11,429 nt of DNA. Origin: Actinomycetes bacterium. Its GTDB lineage: Bacteria; Actinomycetota; Acidimicrobiia; Acidimicrobiales; RAAP-2. Where the stretch lies: positions 1 to 11,429 of the forward strand of contig JAJYZN010000082.1 in assembly GCA_021799915.1 (NCBI GenBank), written 5' to 3'. The notes under the pieces are model-generated. The model ran no database searches, was not told the DNA's origin, and saw only the letters and a list, made by a program, of their open reading frames with translations. The position numbers were made by a program, and so were the translations under genes. Shown here in pieces: positions 1-6,466 of the stretch. How positions within the stretch are numbered: position 1 is the first letter of the stretch; each line of letters opens with the position of its first letter.

Positions 1-2
1 CG

Positions 3-53
3 GCGGGGCAGTGGCGCGAGCTCGTCGGGGAGCCGCTCGCGCACGACGACTGA
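3..53 (+). CDS. Probable 3' end of an upstream gene (partial)
   Basis: Reading from base 3, an open frame of 16 codons ends at a TGA at 51-53 and reads AGQWRELVGEPLAHDD. The Trp-Arg-Glu-Leu stretch and the acidic tail look like a natural protein C-terminus. The stop lies 7 bases before the GTG proposed for the next gene, so the two would be closely coupled. The piece is too short to assign a family, and the frame could be open by chance in such GC-rich DNA. Confidence 0.35.
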   Translation, partial: AGQWRELVGEPLAHDD

Positions 54-60
54 GGGTCCG

Positions 61-957
61 GTGCCTGCCGAGCGCACAGCGCCCCTCGGGGACACGGCGC
101 GATCACGGGTGGAGCGACTGGAGATCGAGGCCAACGGCATGCGCTTCGGCGCACGGGCCTCGGGACCGCCCGACGGCCGGCCGGTGCTGCTGCTCCACGG
201 GTTCCCCCAGTCCTCCGCGTCGTGGCAGCCGGTGCTCGAGCTCCTCGGTGCAGCCGGGTACCGCGCCGTCGCGCCGGACCAGCGGGGCTACTCTCCGGGC
301 GCGCGTCCCCGCGACGTCGCCGCCTACGGGATCCCCCAGCTCGTCGCCGACGTCGTCGGCATCGCGGCCACGATGCAGCTCCCGAGCTTCGACCTGGTCG
401 GGCACGACTGGGGCGGGATGGTCGCGTGGGTGGCCGCGGCGCGCAATCCGGGCCTCGTCCGGAGCCTCACCGTGGTGTCGACGCCGCACCCCGACGCGCT
501 GGCGTCGGTGCTCGCCGCCGGCGACGAGGACCAGCTCGCCCGCTCCGCGTACGTCGAGGTGTTCCGCCGGACGGGCGATCCCGAGCGGATGCTGCTCGGC
601 GACGACGGCCAGGGAGAGGGGTTGCGCACCATGTTCGACGCGACCGGACTCCCCGAGGGCCGGGCCGACCCGTACGTGTCGGTCATGCGGGAGCCGGGAG
701 CGATGACCGCCGCGCTGCACTGGTACCGGGCGATGGACCCGGCGGACGTCACGGGCCTGCCGCCGATCGTCGTGCCGACGCTCTACGTGTGGTCGACGGG
801 CGACGCGGCGCTCGGGCGGAGAGCCGCCGATGCGACCGCGGAGCGGGTGGCCGGGCGTTACGACTACCGCATCCTCGAGGGGGTGAGCCACTGGGTGCCC
901 GAGGAGGCACCAGCCGAGCTCGGGCGGCTCATCCTCGCGCACCTGGCCTCTGTCTGA
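61..957 (+). CDS. Alpha/beta hydrolase, epoxide hydrolase-like
   Basis: This 298-residue cytoplasmic alpha/beta-hydrolase-fold enzyme resembles epoxide hydrolases and related haloacid/haloalkane hydrolases. The oxyanion-hole motif HGFP is at residues 46-49. The nucleophile elbow GHDWGG (114-119) puts Asp116 rather than Ser as the nucleophile, the hallmark of the epoxide hydrolase/dehalogenase branch. Asp248 in a TGD turn is the likely acid and His277 in SHWVPEE the likely base. Tyr222 in the cap region may be a ring-opening Tyr. There is no signal peptide. The GTG start at 61 is preceded by GAGGG at 52-56; an in-frame ATG at 139 would remove 26 polar residues and is the main alternative. The stop is 43 bases before the acyl-CoA dehydrogenase, so the two are probably co-transcribed. 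The fold and nucleophile class are clear; the substrate is unknown, and ester or halide hydrolysis is also possible. Confidence 0.88.
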   Translation: MPAERTAPLGDTARSRVERLEIEANGMRFGARASGPPDGRPVLLLHGFPQSSASWQPVLELLGAAGYRAVAPDQRGYSPGARPRDVAAYGIPQLVADVVGIAATMQLPSFDLVGHDWGGMVAWVAAARNPGLVRSLTVVSTPHPDALASVLAAGDEDQLARSAYVEVFRRTGDPERMLLGDDGQGEGLRTMFDATGLPEGRADPYVSVMREPGAMTAALHWYRAMDPADVTGLPPIVVPTLYVWSTGDAALGRRAADATAERVAGRYDYRILEGVSHWVPEEAPAELGRLILAHLASV

Positions 958-985
958 GCCTGGCCGAGGCCCCGGTGCGCAGGGT

Positions 986-991
986 GGAAGG
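986..991 (+). promoter_or_regulatory. Ribosome binding site of the acyl-CoA dehydrogenase gene
   Basis: GGAAGG lies 9 bases before the ATG at 1001. It supports that ATG over a second in-frame ATG five codons downstream. Confidence 0.6.
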
Positions 992-1000
992 ATCGGTGGG

Positions 1001-2146
1001 ATGACCAGCCCGTACATGCTCAGCGACGTCCAGCGCGAGTACCGGGACACCCTCCGGCGGTTCTGCGACGAGCGCATCGCGCCCAACGCCGCCGAGGCCG
1101 ACCGGACCGCCAGCTACCCGTGGAAGTCGTGGGAGGCGTGCCGGGAGATGGACCTCCCCGCTCTCGCCTTCCCCGCCGAGCACGGCGGTGCCGGCGCCGA
1201 CACGGTGACCCAGGCCGTCATGGTCGAAGAGGTCGCGCGCGCGTGCGCCTCCACCGCGGTGACCCTCCTCATCTCGAAGCTCGGGATGCTCCCGGTGATG
1301 AACTGGGGATCCGACGAGCTGAAGCGGAAGTACCTGCCGCGGGTCGCCTCGGGCGAGGCCCAGGCCAGCTACTGCCTCTCGGAGGCGGACGCCGGCAGCG
1401 ACGTCGCGAGCATGTCCGCCCGGGCGGTGCGCGACGGCGACCACTACGTCCTCTCCGGCTCGAAGCACTGGATCACCAATGCGGGGATCTCCGACACCTA
1501 CACGGTGTTCGCGAAGACCGACCCCGCAGCCGGCCACCGCGGCATCTCGTGCTTCCTCGTCGAGGCGGAGTGGGGGGTGAAGGTCGCCAAGCTCGAGGAC
1601 AAGCTCGGCCTGCGGGGAAGCCCGACCGGCGAGGTGGTGCTCGACGAGGTGCGGGTGCCCGCGGAGAACCTCGTGGGCGAGGAGGGACGCGGGTTCCACA
1701 TCGCCATGCACACCCTCGACCGCAGCCGGCCGACGATCGGTGCGCAGGCCGTGGGCATCGCGCAGGGCGCGATCGACGCGGCGGCGGGGTACATGAAGGA
1801 GCGCCGCGCGTTTGGCGGCCCGCTGTCGGACCTCCAGGCTCTGCGGTTCATGATCGCCGACATGGCGATGCGCACCGAGGCGGCCCGCACCCTGGTCCAC
1901 CGGGCGTGCTCGCTCGTGGACGACGACCCGCAAGGCGAGCTCGGCGCCATCGGGGCGATGGCCAAGTGCTTCGCCTCGGACACCGCCATGTCGGTGACGA
2001 CGGACGCCGTGCAGCTCTTCGGGGGGTACGGCTACACGAAGGACTTCCCGGTCGAGCGCTACATGCGCGACGCCAAGATCACCCAGATCTACGAGGGGAC
2101 CAACCAGATCCAGCGCGTGGTGATCGCCAAGAGCATCCTGGGCTGA
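1001..2146 (+). CDS. Acyl-CoA dehydrogenase (FAD)
   Basis: A full-length 381-residue acyl-CoA dehydrogenase of the short/medium-chain type, which oxidises an acyl-CoA to the 2-enoyl-CoA and passes electrons to electron-transfer flavoprotein. The first family signature is CLSEADAGSDVAS (125-137). The second runs from Gln338 to Asp357 around GGYGYTKDFP. The catalytic base is Glu365 in IYEGTNQIQR, the usual SCAD/MCAD position. The order is N-terminal helical domain, middle beta domain (about 120-230) and C-terminal helical bundle, and the length is normal. Possible substrates are straight-chain, 2-methyl-branched or other short acyl-CoAs; the sequence does not decide. It follows the alpha/beta hydrolase by 43 bases and is followed by a hairpin, so it probably closes the upstream transcription unit. 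Confidence 0.95.
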   Translation: MTSPYMLSDVQREYRDTLRRFCDERIAPNAAEADRTASYPWKSWEACREMDLPALAFPAEHGGAGADTVTQAVMVEEVARACASTAVTLLISKLGMLPVMNWGSDELKRKYLPRVASGEAQASYCLSEADAGSDVASMSARAVRDGDHYVLSGSKHWITNAGISDTYTVFAKTDPAAGHRGISCFLVEAEWGVKVAKLEDKLGLRGSPTGEVVLDEVRVPAENLVGEEGRGFHIAMHTLDRSRPTIGAQAVGIAQGAIDAAAGYMKERRAFGGPLSDLQALRFMIADMAMRTEAARTLVHRACSLVDDDPQGELGAIGAMAKCFASDTAMSVTTDAVQLFGGYGYTKDFPVERYMRDAKITQIYEGTNQIQRVVIAKSILG

Positions 2147-2155
2147 GGGTCACGA

Positions 2156-2178
2156 CGCCGGTCCCGGTCGGGCTGGCG
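2156..2178 (+). terminator. GC-rich hairpin after the acyl-CoA dehydrogenase gene
   Basis: Nine bases after the TGA, CGCCGG (2156-2161) pairs with CTGGCG (2173-2178), with one G-U pair. After a bulged T, CCC (2163-2165) pairs with GGG (2170-2172) around a GGTC loop. There is no following T-tract, which is common for actinobacterial hairpin terminators but weakens the call. It lies between two regions of differing composition, where termination would be expected. Confidence 0.45.
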
Positions 2179-2227
2179 CTCTCGTCGCTGCCATGGTCGG
2201 GTCCTCGAAGCAACGACAGCCAACCCC

Positions 2228-2256
2228 TTGACAACCTGCACTCGTTGGAGTCTACT
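2228..2256 (+). promoter_or_regulatory. Sigma-70-like promoter of the amidohydrolase operon
   Basis: A perfect TTGACA (2228-2233) is followed by a 17-base spacer and TCTACT (2251-2256), which matches 4 of 6 bases of TATAAT including the first T and the last T. Transcription would start near 2263 and leave a leader of about 45 bases. It is the only such match seen in the only sizeable gene-free gap. Confidence 0.6.
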
Positions 2257-2265
2257 TCTCTTGCT

Positions 2266-2297
2266 CATTTAGAACATCATATCTGATACTCCAAATG
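2266..2297 (+). promoter_or_regulatory. 32-bp imperfect palindrome, candidate operator
   Basis: The left half begins CATTTAGA and the right half ends TCCAAATG. An inner ATCA/TGAT pair shares the same centre between 2281 and 2282. Twelve of 16 positions are complementary; the mismatches are at 2271, 2274, 2275 and 2280 with their partners. It lies just downstream of the predicted transcription start and abuts the ribosome binding site, where a bound repressor could block transcription. The regulator is not in the window. In RNA it could also form a weak hairpin. Confidence 0.5.
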
Positions 2298-2301
2298 GGA
2301 G
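2297..2301 (+). promoter_or_regulatory. Ribosome binding site that decides the amidohydrolase start
   Basis: GGGAG directly touches the ATG at 2302 with no spacer, but is 6 bases before the in-frame GTG at 2308. The spacing favours GTG 2308. ATG 2302 and ATG 2329 remain possible. Confidence 0.5.
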
Positions 2302-2307
2302 ATGCTC

Positions 2308-3729
2308 GTGGGTGGCACCAACCAGCCGATGCCGGCGAACGTCGACCTGCTGCTCGCCGGCGGCTGGGTGATCACGATGAACGGGCGTCGCGAGATCTTC
2401 CGGGACGGTGCTGTCGCCATCCGGGGATCCGCGATCTGGTCCGTAGGGCGTCGGAGCGACGTGATGGCGAGCGTCCGGCCCGAACGGACGATCGACACCA
2501 GCCGGATGGTGGTGGCACCGGGCCTGGTCAACGGGCACCGCCATCTGCTCTGCTGCCCGAAGGGCGCTCTGCCGGAGGGGGCGGACACCTTGGGCTCACT
2601 TCGCCGCTTCACGTACCCGTGCTTCTCCGCACTGACCGAGGAGCACATGCACGCCTACACCCTGCATGCCACGGCGGAGATGATCCGATTCGGCACGACG
2701 ACCTTCGAGGAACCGGGCTGCAACCACCTCGAGGCGGTGCTCGACGCCCTGGCCACGTCGGGCATTCGGGCGCGCGTCGGGCCGTGGACCTGGGACCAAG
2801 CCGGACCGCTCGGGCGGGAGAACCTGCCGGACTGGCTCGTTCTCGGTGCCCCAGACGCGCTGGAGCGGCTGCGCAAAGGTATCGAGACGGTGCGGGCGTT
2901 CGCGAACCCTCGCATTGCGGACGCGGTGACCCTCGAAGGCGTCGGCACCTGCTCGGATGCGCTCACGTTGGGAGCGGCGAAGCTGGCCGAGGAGGCCGAC
3001 TCGCTGGCGGTGCTGCACAAAGCGTCGAGCGAACGCGAGGTAGCGGTCGAGATCGATCACTTCGGCGAGCGCCCCGTCGCCCACATGCACTCGATAGGGG
3101 CGCTCAATCCGCACGTACTGCTGAACCACATGACGTCACTGGACGACAACGACGTCACCCTCGTGGCCGAGACCGGCGCACGCATCTGCCAGAACCCCAG
3201 CTCGGCGCTCAAATTCGCCAAGGGGACCACCCAGACCGGGAAGTGGCCGGAGCTGCTGGCGGAAGGGGTGCCGATCGCGCTGGGAACTGACGCGGAGAAC
3301 GTCTCGAACCACCAGGACATCTGCCGGTCCATGCAGCTCGCAGCCCTGTTGCCCCGCGACGCACGGCGGGACCCGACCGCTGTGAGTGCCGAACAGGCCT
3401 TGGAGATGGCGACGATCGGCGGCGCACGCGCGCTGCGCCTCGACCATCTGGTGGGCTCCCTGGAGCCCGGCAAGCAGGCGGACATCACCTGCTTCGACAC
3501 CGAGGACTTCGACTGGCGTCCTCTGCACAACCCGGTGGCGAACCTCGTCTACGGGTCGACCGGACACTCCGTGGACACGGTGCTCGTGGCGGGCGACATC
3601 GTCTTGGAGCGGAAGCGCCTTGTCCGTGTCGACGAGGGGGCGCTGCGCGAGGAGGTGGAGCGCATCGACCGTCAAATGCTCGCAGCCATTGGAATCGATC
3701 CGTCGCCAGCCTGGCCGGTGATCGAGTGA
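2308..3729 (+). CDS. Amidohydrolase-family protein (ATZ/TRZ, cytosine deaminase-like) with an altered metal site
   Basis: A 473-residue amidohydrolase-superfamily protein, closest in layout to the ATZ/TRZ/chlorohydrolase-deaminase branch that acts on C-N or C-X bonds of ring compounds. It has an N-terminal beta-sandwich segment, a metal-dependent TIM barrel, and a C-terminal return to the sandwich with VGSLEPGKQADI. Visible site residues (numbered from GTG 2308) are His77 and His79 in GLVNGHRH, His274 in LLNHMTSLDD, NPSS at about 297-300, and Asp328 in ALGTDAEN. The strand-5 motif normally reads HxHxxE; here it is His237-Lys-Ala239-Ser-Ser-Glu242, so the second His, a metal ligand, is Ala. 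The protein may bind metal differently or be inactive in the usual sense. It is the first gene after the promoter and dyad, and is followed 52 bases later by an NCS1 permease, which suggests a nucleobase- or hydantoin-like substrate. The start was chosen on ribosome-site spacing. Confidence 0.88.
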   Translation: MGGTNQPMPANVDLLLAGGWVITMNGRREIFRDGAVAIRGSAIWSVGRRSDVMASVRPERTIDTSRMVVAPGLVNGHRHLLCCPKGALPEGADTLGSLRRFTYPCFSALTEEHMHAYTLHATAEMIRFGTTTFEEPGCNHLEAVLDALATSGIRARVGPWTWDQAGPLGRENLPDWLVLGAPDALERLRKGIETVRAFANPRIADAVTLEGVGTCSDALTLGAAKLAEEADSLAVLHKASSEREVAVEIDHFGERPVAHMHSIGALNPHVLLNHMTSLDDNDVTLVAETGARICQNPSSALKFAKGTTQTGKWPELLAEGVPIALGTDAENVSNHQDICRSMQLAALLPRDARRDPTAVSAEQALEMATIGGARALRLDHLVGSLEPGKQADITCFDTEDFDWRPLHNPVANLVYGSTGHSVDTVLVAGDIVLERKRLVRVDEGALREEVERIDRQMLAAIGIDPSPAWPVIE

Positions 3730-3749
3730 AGGACTGAGTAAGGACTGAG
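3729..3749 (+). repeat. Tandem 10-base direct repeat after the amidohydrolase stop
   Basis: AAGGACTGAG occurs at 3729-3738 and again at 3740-3749, separated by one T. The first copy starts on the last base of the amidohydrolase stop codon. It looks like a small local duplication; each copy carries an AAGGA ribosome-site-like core, but neither is at a useful distance from a start. Confidence 0.6.
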
Positions 3750-3767
3750 CGAACGGGAGAACCCGGA

Positions 3768-3777
3768 AAGAGGGGGG
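3768..3777 (+). promoter_or_regulatory. Ribosome binding site of the permease gene
   Basis: A purine run containing AAGAGG and then a G-tract ends 4 bases before the ATG at 3782; AAGAGG itself is 8 bases away. It is strong and fixes the permease start, against the in-frame ATG at 3866, which has no such site. Confidence 0.6.
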
Positions 3778-3781
3778 CGGT

Positions 3782-5254
3782 ATGTCCATCGAAATTGGTG
3801 CGGAGCTTGGTGCGAGCGCGGACGTCGGTGTGTTCGGGGGGGCGACCCCCAACCGACACGGCGACATGAACGTGGAGGCGCGCGGAATCCAGCCGATCGA
3901 GGACGATCGGCGCTACGGATCAACGTGGCGCATGTTCACGGTGTGGTTTGCGCCCAACGTGGAGGCGTCCGCACTCTTTCTCGGCGCCATCGGGGCCGTC
4001 CTCGGTCTCGGGATGGTCTGGGGAACCGTGGCCGTCGTCACCGGCACCGTTCTCGGTTCGATCCCCGTTGCCAGCCTCTGCGCCTGGGGGCCGAAGACGG
4101 GCGCGGCGCAGATTCCGACCGCGAGGCTTCCCTTCGGACGGACCATCCTCCTCCCGTCCGCCGTCCAATGGCTGTCGTCCATCGCCTGGGACGGCATTGT
4201 CGGCATCTTCGGTGGCGAGGCGCTGCAGTACCTATTCAACATCCCGTTCGCGGCAGGCGTAGCCATCGTCGTCGTTCTCGAGGGGGTCGTCGCCATCTGG
4301 GGGCACGAGCTCATCCACGTGGTCGAGATCGCGGCCACCGTCTTCGTTGGGGCGCTCTTCATCGTGTTGTCGGTCAAGATCCTCACCCACTCCGGGCTGA
4401 CCGCTTCGGCCGCCTCCGTCCACGGCAAGGCCTTCGCCGGAGCGTTCATCCTCATGCTCACGCTGTCGTTCTCCGACGGCATCTCCTGGGCGTCCTACGC
4501 GTCGGACTACAGCCGCTACCTTCCTCGAACCACGAGCGAGCGTGCGGTGTTCTGGTACACCATGGCCGGGCTCGTCGGCTCCTACGTGTGGTTGGAGGAG
4601 GTGGGCCTCGCAGCCGGCCACATCCTTACCGACCAGACGGCGTTCGGCATCGACAAGCTGGCAGGTGGAGGAGCCGTGGGCGCCTTGGTCCTCATCGGTG
4701 TCGCGCTGGGCGCGATCGCCTCCAACGCCATGAACGACTACACCGGTTCCCTTGCCATGCAGACCCTCAACGTCAAGCTGAAGCGGCCGATCACGGCTGG
4801 CGTGGTGATGGTGCTGGCTTACGGGCTTATCCTGTGGGTACACGCGGGCAACATCGTCGGCCGATTCGAGGATCTACTCTTGTTCTCGAGTTACTGGCTC
4901 TCTCCATTTGTCGCGATTGTCACCATCGACTGGTACCACCGGCGCCACAACATTCGTCAAGAGATTCAGCGGATCACGTCGTGGAACGGTCTGTCCAACG
5001 AGTGGGGTGCGCTATTGGCCCTGCTCATCGGCTTCGGTGCCGCCGTTCCATTCATGAACGCCACAGGGATCATCGAAGGTCCGGTTGCCAAGGCGCTCAC
5101 AGGCGGCGATACGGCGTACTACGTCGGGCTGATCGTCGCGGCCATCGCGTACATTCCGCTCCGCCGCTGGGACGTGGCTCGAGAACGTCGTCGGCAGGCG
5201 GAGCTGCCTTTGGCGACGACTCAGACAGTCCGCCTCTCGGAGCACGGGGCGTGA
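3782..5254 (+). CDS. NCS1-family permease (purine/cytosine/hydantoin-like)
   Basis: A 490-residue integral membrane transporter of the nucleobase-cation symporter-1 family (purine-cytosine permease type), expected to import a nucleobase-like compound with H+ or Na+. Family marks include the pre-membrane stretch VEARGIQPIEDDRRYGSTWR (31-50); the GPKTGAAQIPTARLPFG region (103-119), which matches the usual GPRTGxxQ..SRxPFG; SDYSRYLP (241-248) at helix 6; and NAMNDYTGSLAMQTL (315-329) at helix 8. About 12 hydrophobic segments can be picked out, the first near residues 64-98 and the last near 446-462, with a short charged tail. Length is normal. The 30-residue N-terminus is Gly/Ala rich. Codon use is less GC-biased than in the genes before 2146. 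Its stop overlaps the next GTG by 4 bases. The substrate cannot be read from sequence; the neighbouring amidohydrolase and M20 protein favour a hydrolysable C-N compound. Confidence 0.92.
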   Translation: MSIEIGAELGASADVGVFGGATPNRHGDMNVEARGIQPIEDDRRYGSTWRMFTVWFAPNVEASALFLGAIGAVLGLGMVWGTVAVVTGTVLGSIPVASLCAWGPKTGAAQIPTARLPFGRTILLPSAVQWLSSIAWDGIVGIFGGEALQYLFNIPFAAGVAIVVVLEGVVAIWGHELIHVVEIAATVFVGALFIVLSVKILTHSGLTASAASVHGKAFAGAFILMLTLSFSDGISWASYASDYSRYLPRTTSERAVFWYTMAGLVGSYVWLEEVGLAAGHILTDQTAFGIDKLAGGGAVGALVLIGVALGAIASNAMNDYTGSLAMQTLNVKLKRPITAGVVMVLAYGLILWVHAGNIVGRFEDLLLFSSYWLSPFVAIVTIDWYHRRHNIRQEIQRITSWNGLSNEWGALLALLIGFGAAVPFMNATGIIEGPVAKALTGGDTAYYVGLIVAAIAYIPLRRWDVARERRRQAELPLATTQTVRLSEHGA

Positions 5255-6453
5255 CGACCCTCGCTGATCGAGTCGAGCAAGTGCTGGCGTCGGTCGACGT
5301 GTCGCGGGCGGTCGCGCTCGTGCAGGAAGTCTGCCGCATTCCGAGCGTCCTTGGCAGCGAAGGGCAGCTTGCCGAATTCCTTGCCTCGGTCATGCGGGAG
5401 TCCGGGTTCGAGCGCGCCGCTCTCGAACCCGTGCTGCCCGGGCGGTCCAACGCGGTCGGTGAGCTCTCCTTCGGTCCCGGCCCAAGGGTGGTCTTGACCG
5501 GCCACCTCGACACGAAGCCGGTGTCACACGGCTGGGAGCTCAGTGAGCCGTTCTCCGGGGAGCTGATCGACGGCGCGGTGTACGGCCACGGCGTGATGGA
5601 CATGAAGGCGGCCCTCGCCTGCCAGATCGTCGCCATGGAGGCTGTGGCGGCCTCGGGGGTAGCCGTCTCTGGAACGCTGGCCATGAGCGCCGTGTGCGAT
5701 CACATGGGGGACCAATCGGGAGCTATCGCGTATTTCGACCAACACCCGGCAGACCTGTGCGTGCTCGGCGAGCTGACCGACAACCAGGTCTGCATCGGGC
5801 ACCGGGGGCGGTACTACTTCGACGTCACGCTCCTCGGCCGCTCGGCGCACACCTGCCACAAACATGACGCCGTCAATGCAAATGTACTGGCAGCCCAAGC
5901 CATTCTCGCACTCGATGCGTCGCGGCTCGAGCCGGAGCTCGACGACGAGGTGCGTCGTCTCTTCGGGCCCGAGACGTTCATCGTGCCTGGGCGTGTGTAC
6001 GGCGGCCTCCCTCCCGGGGGTCCGTCGATGATTCCCGACGAGTGCGTAGTGCGCGTCGACTGCCGTCCGCAGCCTGGCGTCCCGGTCGAGGCGGTACGTG
6101 CCGAGATCGACCGCTGCCTGGCCGAAGCGGCGCGGCAGGACGGGAGGCTCAGAGCCGAGGTGCAGCTGGTCGACGTGAAACGTGGTTATCTCGCGGAGCC
6201 GACGTCCGAGGTGGTGATGCTCATGCTCGAGGCGGTGGAGCGGGTCCAGGGGGAAGCGCCTCGCGTCGTGACCGAGGACTGGCTGGGCGACACGGCGAGC
6301 TTCGGTGCCAACGTGCCGACTGTCATCTTTGGCCCGGGGGGCCCGCCTGTGTACTGCGCCGACGAGCACCTGGCAGTCGCGGACATCCACGAGGCCACGA
6401 AGGTCTATGCGGCCTGGTCGGTGCTGGCCCTGTCGAGTCCCTCGTCCCGGTGA
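5251..6453 (+). CDS. M20-family peptidase-like protein with non-canonical active site
   Basis: A 400-residue protein with the complete two-domain layout of M20 hydrolases (ArgE/DapE/acylase-1 type, which cleave N-acyl, N-carbamoyl or peptide bonds). The first metal motif HLD (His85, Asp87) and GHGVMDMKAA (Asp117) are intact, as are GELT (Glu174) and the dimerisation-domain GRSAHT (His200). The usual Asp-Glu-Glu, which supplies the general base and a metal ligand, is replaced by Asp150-His151-Met152 in CDHMGDQSGA. Near the C-terminus, where the family has a metal-binding His followed by a Glu, the sequence is VYCADEHL (367-374), so that His is Tyr or Cys. It may use a changed metal centre, perform different chemistry or be a pseudoenzyme. 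The GTG start overlaps the permease stop as GTGA, with GGAG 8 bases upstream. Family membership is clear; activity is not. Confidence 0.9.
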   Translation: MTTLADRVEQVLASVDVSRAVALVQEVCRIPSVLGSEGQLAEFLASVMRESGFERAALEPVLPGRSNAVGELSFGPGPRVVLTGHLDTKPVSHGWELSEPFSGELIDGAVYGHGVMDMKAALACQIVAMEAVAASGVAVSGTLAMSAVCDHMGDQSGAIAYFDQHPADLCVLGELTDNQVCIGHRGRYYFDVTLLGRSAHTCHKHDAVNANVLAAQAILALDASRLEPELDDEVRRLFGPETFIVPGRVYGGLPPGGPSMIPDECVVRVDCRPQPGVPVEAVRAEIDRCLAEAARQDGRLRAEVQLVDVKRGYLAEPTSEVVMLMLEAVERVQGEAPRVVTEDWLGDTASFGANVPTVIFGPGGPPVYCADEHLAVADIHEATKVYAAWSVLALSSPSSR

Positions 6454-6466
6454 GGGCTGTCTCATC

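Noticed and set aside
103..1086. Long minus-strand open frame opposite the alpha/beta hydrolase
   Set aside because: It is Arg/His/Pro rich with no family motifs, and the + strand gene has clear catalytic motifs. It is a GC-rich shadow frame.
929..1933. Minus-strand frames opposite the acyl-CoA dehydrogenase
   Set aside because: They have no recognisable domain, and the composition is typical of antisense frames in GC-rich DNA.
2261..2290. Second promoter reading with TTGCTC and GATACT
   Set aside because: The spacer is 18 bases with weaker matches, and the start would fall on the ribosome binding site. The TTGACA pair just upstream is better.
2295..3290. ATG at 2295 as the start of a gene in another frame
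   Set aside because: That frame gives an Arg-rich product with no family features, and the amidohydrolase frame clearly carries the gene.
3925..5250. Long + strand frame running through the permease into the first M20 gene
   Set aside because: Only the part from 5251 encodes the M20 protein. The earlier part is an Arg-rich shadow of the permease, so this is not a fusion protein.
6305..6466. Upstream extension of the mutase from an in-frame start inside the first M20 gene
   Set aside because: It would overlap about 150 bases of M20 coding sequence with no conserved mutase residues. GTG 6467 with a ribosome site fits better.
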